From Pseudomonadota bacterium (GTDB taxonomy: Bacteria > Pseudomonadota > Gammaproteobacteria > Xanthomonadales > Xanthomonadaceae), in the NCBI GenBank assembly GCA_023423605.1, contig JAFAFF010000320.1, positions 1 through 16,798 of the forward strand: DNA of 16,798 nucleotides, read 5' to 3'. A program made the position numbers and the translations under genes. The notes beneath the pieces were generated by a model that was not told the DNA's origin, searched no databases, and saw only the letters and a list, made by a program, of their open reading frames with translations. Position 1 is the first letter of the stretch. Every line of letters begins with the position of its first letter. This document shows, one piece after another, positions 7,771 to 13,560 of the stretch.

Positions 7771-7816
7771 CTTGCCTCCATGCTGGGGCCCCCACCTGTT
7801 CCGGAGACCTGCCCCC

Positions 7817-8911
7817 ATGCCCCCCCACACCGACGACCTTCGCATCCGCCGCCTTGAACCGTTGACCCCTCCAGCGCAGCTGCTGGCGATGTTGCCCTGC
7901 GACGATGATGCATCGGATACCGTCAGCGCCTCGCGCGATGCATTGCATGCCATCCTGCACGGACACGATGATCGCCTGGCGGTGGTGGTCGGGCCGTGTT
8001 CCATCCACGATCCGGCCGCGGCCATCGAATACGCACAGAAACTCAGGCCACTGCGCGACGCGCTGGGCGGCGAGCTGGAAATCATCATGCGCGTGTATTT
8101 TGAAAAGCCGCGCACCACCGTGGGCTGGAAGGGCCTGATCAACGATCCGGACCTGGACGGCAGCTTCAACATCAACAAGGGCCTGCGCATCGCGCGTGGC
8201 CTGCTGCGCGATATCAACAAGCTCGGCCTGCCGGCCGGATGCGAGTTCCTGGACACCATTTCGCCGCAGTACCTGGCTGACCTGGTGGCATGGGGCGCCA
8301 TCGGCGCGCGCACTACTGAAAGCCAGGTGCACCGCGAGCTGGCCTCGGGGCTTTCGTGCCCGGTAGGCTTCAAGAACGGCACCGACGGCAACATCAAGAT
8401 CGCCGCCGATGCAGTGGGTGCGGCGTCCAATCCGCATCATTTCCTGTCGGTGACCAAGCAGGGCGACAGCGCCATCGTGGCCACCGCCGGCAATCCGGAT
8501 TGCCACATCATCCTGCGCGGCGGAAAGCAGCCGAACTACGACGCCGCAAGCATCGACGATGCCTGCCGGGTGCTGGCGAAGTCCACGCTGCCGGCCCGCC
8601 TGATGGTGGATGCCAGCCATGCCAACAGCCTGAAGAACCCGGATAACCAGCCCGGCGTGGTCGAGGACATCGCCGTGCAGCTGGAAGGTGGTGAGCAACG
8701 CATCGTCGGGGTGATGGTCGAAAGCAACCTTGTCGGCGGACGCCAGGAACTGGTGCCCGGCCAGCCGCTGGTGCACGGGCAGAGCATCACCGATGGCTGC
8801 ATCGACTGGGCGACCACCGGACGGGTACTGCAGCGCCTTGCCGATGCCGTGCGCGCGCGCCGTGCACGGCTGGTCGATGCGGTGCTGGACGTCGAGGTGG
8901 AAGCCGCCTGA
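7817..8911 (+). CDS. aroG: Class I 3-deoxy-7-phosphoheptulonate (DAHP) synthase, AroG/AroF/AroH type
   Basis: A 364-residue cytoplasmic enzyme that condenses phosphoenolpyruvate and erythrose 4-phosphate to DAHP, the first step of the shikimate pathway. The metal ligands of E. coli AroG occur at the same numbers: C61 in GPCSIHD, H268 in DASHAN, E302 in MVESNLV and D326 in SITDGC. RVYFEKPRTTVGWKG and ARTTESQVHRELASG form the substrate site. Residues lining the Phe pocket of AroG are mostly kept (P150, Q151, L175, L179, S180, F209, S211, V221), but 147 is Thr rather than Met, so which aromatic amino acid inhibits it is uncertain and the symbol is by similarity. The ATG at 7817 has GGAG (7803-7806) upstream. 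Expression is likely controlled by the attenuator just before it. Confidence 0.96.
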   Translation: MPPHTDDLRIRRLEPLTPPAQLLAMLPCDDDASDTVSASRDALHAILHGHDDRLAVVVGPCSIHDPAAAIEYAQKLRPLRDALGGELEIIMRVYFEKPRTTVGWKGLINDPDLDGSFNINKGLRIARGLLRDINKLGLPAGCEFLDTISPQYLADLVAWGAIGARTTESQVHRELASGLSCPVGFKNGTDGNIKIAADAVGAASNPHHFLSVTKQGDSAIVATAGNPDCHIILRGGKQPNYDAASIDDACRVLAKSTLPARLMVDASHANSLKNPDNQPGVVEDIAVQLEGGEQRIVGVMVESNLVGGRQELVPGQPLVHGQSITDGCIDWATTGRVLQRLADAVRARRARLVDAVLDVEVEAA

Positions 8912-8967
8912 AGGACGGCCTGTGTATCGATGATGGTGGTGCCTGCGGGGGCGCGCCATCCTCGGAA

Positions 8968-8993
8968 GGTGGCTGGCGGAGTTGGCAGCCACC
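8968..8993. terminator. Hairpin between convergent aroG and the UPF0126 gene (weak terminator candidate)
   Basis: GGTGGCTG (8968-8975) and CAGCCACC (8986-8993) form an 8-bp stem around a 10-base loop. There is no T run on either strand. The rest of 8912-9102 holds nothing I can support. Confidence 0.3.
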
Positions 8994-9102
8994 GTGTCCG
9001 CACCGGCGATGCACCTGGCCTTGCGTCTGCGCGACGGCCAGGTCCATCGCCGGGAAGGCGTTGGCCACGGCCGGCGGCAGGCGTTGCCGCGGCGGATGCC
9101 GG

Positions 9103-9720
9103 TCAGTGGACCTCGTCGTGGTAGACGAATTTCGGCATTTCCCAGCGGAAATGGATGGCCAGCAGGCGTAGCGCGAAGCCGCCGCCAAGGCAGCACAGGA
9201 TCGCGGTGTTGTCAGCCACGCCCCAGCGCAGCAGCAACAGATAGGCCGCGCCGGTGAGCAGCGAGACGATGGCGTACAGCTCCTTCTGGAAGATCAGCGG
9301 CACCTCGTTGCAGAGGATGTCGCGCAGCACGCCACCGAACGCCCCGGTCAGCATGCCGGCGATCAGCACGATCGGCGTGGCGTGCCCACCCTCGCGCGCG
9401 ATGGCGCAGCCGATCAGGGTGAAGGCGATCAGCCCCAGGCCGTCCAGTACCAGGAATGTGCGGCGGAAATGGTGCATCCAGCGTGCCACCCAGGTGGCAA
9501 TCAGCGCCGCACAGACGGTGAAGCCCAGGAATTCCGGATGCTGCACCCAGGCCAGCGGATAGTGGCCGAGGATGATGTCGCGCAACGAGCCGCCACCGAG
9601 CGCGGTGACGCAGGCGATCATGACCACGCCGAACAGGTCCATGCGGCGGCGACCGGCGGCCAGCGCACCGGTCATGGCTTCGGCGGAGATGGCGATCAGA
9701 TAGATGATGGACAACAACAT
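9103..9720 (-). CDS. UPF0126/TRIC-family membrane protein, likely glycine transporter
   Basis: A 205-residue inner-membrane protein with two copies of the UPF0126 domain (about 4-80 and 92-170). Each repeat carries the same signature, [14 protein letters not shown] (42-55) and [16 protein letters not shown] (126-141). About seven hydrophobic helices can be read. The start at 9720 is supported by a GGAG ribosome site upstream (in CTGGAGCC) and by the membrane segment beginning at once; the open frame reaches back to 10035 but that part is the riboswitch. A tandem glycine riboswitch in its leader implies that glycine controls it, and the family has been proposed to move glycine; the direction (uptake or efflux) cannot be told. 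The fold is also related to TRIC cation channels, so cation conduction is an alternative. Confidence 0.9.
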   Translation of the reverse strand: MLLSIIYLIAISAEAMTGALAAGRRRMDLFGVVMIACVTALGGGSLRDIILGHYPLAWVQHPEFLGFTVCAALIATWVARWMHHFRRTFLVLDGLGLIAFTLIGCAIAREGGHATPIVLIAGMLTGAFGGVLRDILCNEVPLIFQKELYAIVSLLTGAAYLLLLRWGVADNTAILCCLGGGFALRLLAIHFRWEMPKFVYHDEVH

Positions 9721-9808
9721 GGGCAGGCTCCAGGCGCGGTGGGGCCGGCCATGCCGTTGGCGCGCGAACGCGGACGCGTCGACGCCAGGCGATGACCGGT
9801 GCCGCTCC

Positions 9809-10005
9809 CGCTGTCCTTTTGCCTGAGAGTTCAGCGGCGGTGGCCGCGTGCCCCTTCGGCGGATCTCCGGCACACGGCCCGGCGATCTCTCTCCAGCTCG
9901 GCGAAATGGATGCATGGTTGGCGGGGTCGTACCCTGCCGGCCTGAGCGATCATGGGAGCCTGCGCCTTCGGCGGACGCCTGCGTGGCGCCTCTCTCCTGC
10001 ATCCG
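9809..10005 (-). promoter_or_regulatory. Tandem glycine riboswitch (two aptamers)
   Basis: Read on the minus strand. Aptamer 1 (about 10000 to 9915) has GGAGAGAGGCGCC and GCCGAAGGCGCAGG, then CTCAGGCC. Aptamer 2 (about 9897 to 9810) has GCTGGAGAGAG, GCCGAAGGGGCA and the hallmark CTCTCAGGCAAAAGGACAGC, whose final CAGC closes P1 with GCTG. Two aptamers in series before one gene is the known glycine arrangement. No T-rich terminator follows in the 89 bases before the ATG, so the switch may act on translation through the GGAG site. It was found by motif recognition and not folded computationally. Confidence 0.93.
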
Positions 10006-10011
10006 GCCAGC

Positions 10012-10017
10012 AGTGTA
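10012..10017 (-). promoter_or_regulatory. Candidate -10 of the glycine-riboswitch transcript
   Basis: On the minus strand this reads TACACT, which would place the transcript start at about 10005, exactly where the first aptamer begins. No good -35 hexamer was found upstream. Confidence 0.4.
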
Positions 10018-10037
10018 ACCGCTGCGCTGCAACAAGC

Positions 10038-10043
10038 GATAAT
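10038..10043 (+). promoter_or_regulatory. Candidate -10 of the GIY-YIG gene giving a leaderless mRNA
   Basis: GATAAT matches five of six consensus positions and ends 6 bases before the ATG at 10050. Transcription would then start on or next to the start codon. No Shine-Dalgarno sequence is present. The -35 region is weak. Confidence 0.4.
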
Positions 10044-10049
10044 CCGCCC

Positions 10050-10310
10050 ATGGCCCGCCCTTCCGTTCCGTGGTTCCTGTACCTCATCGAGTGCTGCGAT
10101 GGCAGCCTGTACGCCGGTATCAGCACCGACGTGCAGGCCCGGTTCGCCGCCCACCAGGCGGGCAAGGGCGCGCGTTACACGCGTGCGCGGCCGCCGCTGC
10201 GGATACTGGCGGTGCGCGAGTATGCCGGGCGGGCCGAGGCATCACGCCCGGAGTGGCAGCTCAAGCGCCAGCCCCGCGCCCGCAAGCTGGCCTGGATGAG
10301 CGGCGGCTGA
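10050..10310 (+). CDS. Small GIY-YIG domain protein (UPF0213/YhbQ-like)
   Basis: An 86-residue single-domain protein of the GIY-YIG nuclease superfamily. It shows the usual order: W-F-L-Y-L-I-E at 8-14 (the GIY position), Y21-A-G (the YIG position), R31 and H35 in the central helix, [12 protein letters not shown] at 38-49, and the catalytic-position glutamate E68 in PEWQLKRQ. The length is usual for stand-alone YhbQ-like proteins, for which a role in DNA handling or repair has been suggested but no pathway is certain. The start at 10050 is chosen because the domain begins there; the frame is open to 9792, but that part overlaps the opposing riboswitch. It diverges from the riboswitch transcript and converges on the NADH dehydrogenase gene. 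Confidence 0.9.
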   Translation: MARPSVPWFLYLIECCDGSLYAGISTDVQARFAAHQAGKGARYTRARPPLRILAVREYAGRAEASRPEWQLKRQPRARKLAWMSGG

Positions 10311-10410
10311 GGGCCGCGTCGGCACGGACGGTCGCGGGCCGCCCGGCGGCAACGTGCAGACCACCGGCCACGGGCGGCGTCCGCACCGGGCCGGTTCCGA
10401 CAGCGGGCCA

Positions 10411-11679
10411 TCATCGGGGCGGTTTCACATCGCCGAAGATGATCCGCGCGCTGCGCTGGTAGCTCCAGTACGCCACCGCCCAGTTCAACAGCACCACCAT
10501 GCGGTTGCGGAAGCCGATGAGGAAGAATACGTGCGCGGCCAGCCAGAACCACCAGGCCAGCACGCCGGACAACTGCAGCCTGCCAAGGTGCACGATGGCG
10601 GCCATGCGGCCGATGGTGGCCAGATTGCCATAGTCGGCGTAGATGAACGCGCCGGGTTCCGGCGTGCCGTGCAGGCGGGCACGGAGGGTCTCGGCCACAT
10701 GCTTTCCCATCTGTTTCGCCGCCGGCGCCACGCCCGGCACCGGGCGGCCATCGGCCTGCGCCAGCGCGGCCAGATCGCCGGCCACGAAGATTTCCGGATG
10801 CCCCGGCACGGTCAGGTCCGGCTGCACCTGCACGCGGCCAGCGCGGTCCAGCGGCACATCCAGCGTGCGGCCCAATGGCGAAGCCGCCACGCCTGCGGCC
10901 CACACCACCGTGCGTGCGGCAATGAACGTTTCACCCAACTGGAAGCCGCGGCTGTCGATGGCGCTGACCGGTGTGCCGGCCAGGACTTCCACGCCAAGCT
11001 TTTCCAGCTGCCGGCGGGCCTTCAGCGAGAGTGTTTCCGGGAAAGAGGACAGCACGCGTGGCCCGGCTTCCACCAGGCGTACCCTGGCTGACGCCGGATC
11101 GATGTGGCGGAACTCGTTGCGCAGCGTATGACGGGCGATTTCGGCCAGGGTGCCCGCCAGCTCCACACCGGTGGGGCCGCCGCCGACAACGGCGAAGCTC
11201 AGCCATTCGGCCTTCCTTTCCGGATCCGGCTCGGCCTCTGCACGCTCGAAGGCCAGCAGCAGCTTGCGCCGCAGGGCGATGGCGTCATCCAGGGTCTTCA
11301 GGCCGGGCGCATCCCTGGCCCACTGGTCGTTGCCGAAATAGGCGTGGGTGGCGCCACTGGCCAGCAGCAGGGTGTCGTAATCCAGCGCGCTGCCGTCGGC
11401 CAGGGTGACGGTGCGGGCCTGTTTGTCGATACCGGTGACTTCGCCCAAGCGCACTTCCACGTTGCGCTGGCGGCCGAGGATGTGCCTCAGCGGCGCGGCG
11501 ATATCCGGTGCGGACAGGCCGGCGGTGGCCACCTGGTACAGCAGCGGCTGGAAGAGATGATGGTTGCGGCGGTCGACCAGGGTGATGCGGATGCGCTCGC
11601 TGGCCAGGGCGCGGGTGGCCCAGAGGCCGGCGAAACCGCCGCCGACGATGACCAGGTGAGGGGCGCGCTCGCGTGTCAT
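10411..11679 (-). CDS. ndh: Type II NADH dehydrogenase-like NAD(P)/FAD-dependent oxidoreductase
   Basis: A 422-residue flavoprotein that would oxidise NADH and pass electrons to quinone at the inner membrane without pumping protons. It has two Rossmann motifs, GGGFAG at 13-18 for FAD and GGGPTGVELAG at 166-176 for NADH. EIFVAGDLA (296-304) contacts FAD, and APAAKQMGKHVA (318-329) matches the quinone-side motif of NDH-2. The C-terminal section has two hydrophobic segments (about 372-390 and 393-407) expected to anchor it in the membrane. The start at 11679 has GGAG seven bases upstream; an ATG at 11727 would add 16 residues that look non-coding. It diverges from the NYN gene with about 106 bp between. 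Related sulfide:quinone oxidoreductases are less likely because their redox cysteines are not seen. Confidence 0.93.
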   Translation of the reverse strand: MTRERAPHLVIVGGGFAGLWATRALASERIRITLVDRRNHHLFQPLLYQVATAGLSAPDIAAPLRHILGRQRNVEVRLGEVTGIDKQARTVTLADGSALDYDTLLLASGATHAYFGNDQWARDAPGLKTLDDAIALRRKLLLAFERAEAEPDPERKAEWLSFAVVGGGPTGVELAGTLAEIARHTLRNEFRHIDPASARVRLVEAGPRVLSSFPETLSLKARRQLEKLGVEVLAGTPVSAIDSRGFQLGETFIAARTVVWAAGVAASPLGRTLDVPLDRAGRVQVQPDLTVPGHPEIFVAGDLAALAQADGRPVPGVAPAAKQMGKHVAETLRARLHGTPEPGAFIYADYGNLATIGRMAAIVHLGRLQLSGVLAWWFWLAAHVFFLIGFRNRMVVLLNWAVAYWSYQRSARIIFGDVKPPR

Positions 11680-11785
11680 CGCTTCGCTCCTGTGGTGGGG
11701 GTTCGACCGGATGATCGCATGTCGCATCCGCGCATGCCGTGGTGGACCATACTGTAGCCCTGCCCATCGTCAGCCTGGAGTTGGT

Positions 11786-12565
11786 ATGTCCGAGCCTGAA
11801 AAGCGCATTGCCCTGCTGATCGACGCCGACAACGCGCCCGCGTCGAAGATCGAGGAGGTGCTGGCCGAAGTGGCGCGACACGGCGTGGCCAACGTGCGAC
11901 GCGCCTATGGCAACTGGAAGAGTCCGCGCCTGAAGGGCTGGGAGGGGGTGCTGCACGAATATGCGATCCGCCCGATCCAGCAGTTCGCCTACAGCCGTGG
12001 CAAGAATGCTTCGGACATGGCCATGGTGATCGATGCCATGGACCTGTTGTATGCGCGCAACCTGGATGGATTCGCCATCGTCTCCAGCGATGCGGACTTC
12101 ACTCCGCTGGTGATGCGGCTGCTTACCGATGGCGTGAAGGTCTATGGATTCGGAGAGAAGAAGACGCCGGACCCGTTCGTCAACGCGTGCTCGAAGTTCA
12201 CCTATCTGGAAGCGCTGGGGCAGTCCCATGCGCCGGTGGCCGGCGCCGAGCCGGAAGCCAGCGATGCCGGCGGTAGTGCCGATGCCGGGGAAGAGGCGCG
12301 GCCGCGCAAGAGCGGTGCGGAGATGCGCGGTGATACCCGGCTGGTGAACCTGCTGCGCCGGGCGGTGGCATCGGCCGAAGGCGAGGACGGCTGGTCGCAC
12401 CTGGGCCCGGTCGGCAGCCAGATCGGCAACCAGGCCTCGTTCGATCCTCGCAATTATGGGTACGGAAAGCTCAGCGACCTGCTTGCGGCGATCGGCCTGT
12501 TCGAACTGAAGAAGGACGGCAAGTCATCGTACGTGCGCGCGTTGCCGAAGAAGGCCGGCCGGTAG
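11786..12565 (+). CDS. NYN-domain putative RNase with C-terminal OST-HTH/LOTUS domain
   Basis: A 259-residue protein. The N-terminal NYN (PIN-like, LabA/DUF88) domain spans about 7-145 and has the acidic metal-binding set of this fold: D13 and D15-N16 in LIDADNA, D77 in KNASDMAM and D102/D104 in SSDADF. A linker rich in Ala, Gly and Glu (about 147-180) leads to an OST-HTH/LOTUS-type winged helix (about 182-256; GNQASFDPRNYGYGKLSDLL), a domain that binds RNA. The combination suggests RNA-targeted nuclease activity in the cytoplasm; the substrate is unknown. The ATG at 11786 follows GGAG by five bases and precedes the first strand of the domain. The next gene, a GST-like protein, lies 77 bp downstream on the same strand. 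Confidence 0.9.
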   Translation: MSEPEKRIALLIDADNAPASKIEEVLAEVARHGVANVRRAYGNWKSPRLKGWEGVLHEYAIRPIQQFAYSRGKNASDMAMVIDAMDLLYARNLDGFAIVSSDADFTPLVMRLLTDGVKVYGFGEKKTPDPFVNACSKFTYLEALGQSHAPVAGAEPEASDAGGSADAGEEARPRKSGAEMRGDTRLVNLLRRAVASAEGEDGWSHLGPVGSQIGNQASFDPRNYGYGKLSDLLAAIGLFELKKDGKSSYVRALPKKAGR

Positions 12566-12608
12566 GGCCCGTCTCTGCCCGGCTGCGCCCCGCCTTGTTA
12601 CCCTCATC

Positions 12609-12629
12609 GCCGGGAAGTGCCCGGCCTTT
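12609..12629 (+). terminator. Short hairpin between the NYN and GST genes (weak terminator candidate)
   Basis: GCCGGG (12609-12614) and CCCGGC (12620-12625) form a 6-bp stem around AAGTG, followed by CTTTA. The tail is too short for a strong terminator, so readthrough into the GST gene is possible. Confidence 0.3.
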
Positions 12630-12642
12630 ACCAGGAAGACGC

Positions 12643-13263
12643 ATGCTCAAGATCTGGGGACGACGCAATTCCAGCAATGTCCGCAAGGTGCTCTGGTGTG
12701 CCGAGGAAATCGGCCTGCCGTATGAATCCATCGAAGTGGGCGGCAGTTTCGGCGGCACGCAGTCCACGGAATACCAGGCGATGAATCCCAATGGCCTGGT
12801 GCCGGTCATCCAGGACCAGGGTCTGCCCTTGTGGGAATCCAACGCGATCGTGCGTTATCTCTCGGCGCGCTACGCGCTGGGTTCGCTGTATGCGGAAGAT
12901 CCCATGCAGCGCGCGCAGTCGGAGAAATGGATGGACTGGACCACTTCGCGGATGGCGCCGTTGTACAGCGAGCTGATATGGGGCGTCATGCGCACGGCGC
13001 CGGCGGACCGTGACGAAGCGCGCATCAATGCAGCGCTGGTACGCGCCGGTGACCTGCTGGGCATGGCCGATGCGGAACTGGCGCAGCGACCGTGGCTGTC
13101 CGGCGACAGCTTCGCGATGGGCGATATTCCGCTGGGTGCCTTGGTGTACGCGTGGTTCGAGATGCCGATCCAGCGACCGGCATTGCCGCACCTGGCGCAA
13201 TGGTATGCGCGGTTGTGCGAGCGGCCGGCATACCAGCGTGGAGTAATGACCGGGATGAGTTGA
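12643..13263 (+). CDS. Glutathione S-transferase family protein
   Basis: A 206-residue protein with the thioredoxin-like N-terminal and helical C-terminal domains of GSTs. Residues 5-18 (WGRRNSSNVRKVLW) hold the catalytic-position serine (S10 or S11). V53-P54 is the conserved cis-proline that binds the glutathione backbone, and E65-S66 binds its gamma-glutamyl group. The helical domain runs from about 88 to 200, with the N-capping stretch SFAMGDIPLGALVYAW. Family members conjugate glutathione to electrophiles in the cytoplasm; the substrate here is unknown. The ATG at 12643 follows AGGAAG. The last codons and stop (13248-13263) are the start of a 35-bp tandem repeat array, so the C-terminus (MTGMS) seems to have been set by repeat sequence. 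Confidence 0.92.
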   Translation: MLKIWGRRNSSNVRKVLWCAEEIGLPYESIEVGGSFGGTQSTEYQAMNPNGLVPVIQDQGLPLWESNAIVRYLSARYALGSLYAEDPMQRAQSEKWMDWTTSRMAPLYSELIWGVMRTAPADRDEARINAALVRAGDLLGMADAELAQRPWLSGDSFAMGDIPLGALVYAWFEMPIQRPALPHLAQWYARLCERPAYQRGVMTGMS

Positions 13264-13352
13264 AACAGCGCTGGTGGGTGACGACCGGAATGCGTTGACA
13301 CAGTGCTGGTGGGTGACGACCGGGATGCGTTGAAACAGTGCTGGTGGGTGAC
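13248..13352 (+). repeat. 35-bp tandem repeat, three units, starting inside the GST gene
   Basis: Units at 13248-13282, 13283-13317 and 13318-13352 differ at only a few positions. Each reads GACCGGxATGxGTTGA, then ACA or AACA, then GxGCTGGTGGGTGAC. There are no spacers, so this is not a CRISPR. The array runs into the inverted repeat at 13342-13416, whose left arm contains the end of unit 3. Confidence 0.9.
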
Positions 13353-13416
13353 GACCGTTGGTCGTCACATTGATGGCATGCGGGAAGCTGTGACGACCAA
13401 CGGTCGTCACCCACCA
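13342..13416. repeat. 28-bp perfect inverted repeat built from two REP-like hairpins
   Basis: The left arm (13342-13369) and right arm (13389-13416) are exact reverse complements around a 19-base loop. Each arm holds its own hairpin: GTGACGACC and GGTCGTCAC around GTT (13348-13368) or AAC (13390-13410). This is the paired layout of REP doublets. It lies between two convergent genes and may stop transcription or stabilise mRNA ends. No GTAG tetranucleotide of the SMAG type is present. Confidence 0.92.
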
Positions 13417-13530
13417 ACGCAGCGCTGCCACTCACCCATCAAGGCAGCTCTGCCCCCTCACCCACCAACGCGGCGCTGCCCCTAATCCACCAAGGCAGCT
13501 CTGCCCCCTCACCCACCAACGCGGCGCTGC
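13408..13530 (-). repeat. 51-bp tandem repeat (2.4 units), each of two similar halves
   Basis: Units at 13408-13458, 13459-13509 and a partial at 13510-13530. Each splits into two related halves beginning CACCCAYCAA or TAATCCACCAA and ending in CTGCC. Read on the minus strand the core is TGGTGGGTG, the same core as the 35-bp units on the plus strand. The whole block 13248-13530 is therefore roughly symmetrical about the central hairpin. Confidence 0.85.
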
Positions 13531-13560
13531 GTCCCACCCGCCTGGGCTGGTCGTCGACGG

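Noticed and set aside
7772..7816. Upstream start for the DAHP synthase
   Set aside because: It lies directly after the attenuator T run, has no ribosome site, and would add residues not found in the family; with 7817 the catalytic residues fall at E. coli numbering.
8912..9102. A remnant gene between the DAHP synthase and the UPF0126 gene
   Set aside because: All frames were read; none gave a recognisable protein, only short GC-rich shadows.
7709..9196. Minus-strand open frame (495 codons) opposite the DAHP synthase
   Set aside because: It is antisense to a well-conserved enzyme and has no family motif.
9721..10035. N-terminal extension of the UPF0126 protein
   Set aside because: It would translate the riboswitch aptamers; the membrane protein has a ribosome site and natural start at 9720.
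9792..10049. N-terminal extension of the GIY-YIG frame
   Set aside because: The extension is the reverse complement of the glycine riboswitch, and the GIY-YIG domain begins at 10050.
13342..13416. SMAG-type GTAG REP element
   Set aside because: The hairpins have REP-like layout but no GTAG tetranucleotide was found next to them.
13248..13530. CRISPR array
   Set aside because: The repeats are contiguous with no unique spacers, and no cas genes are near.
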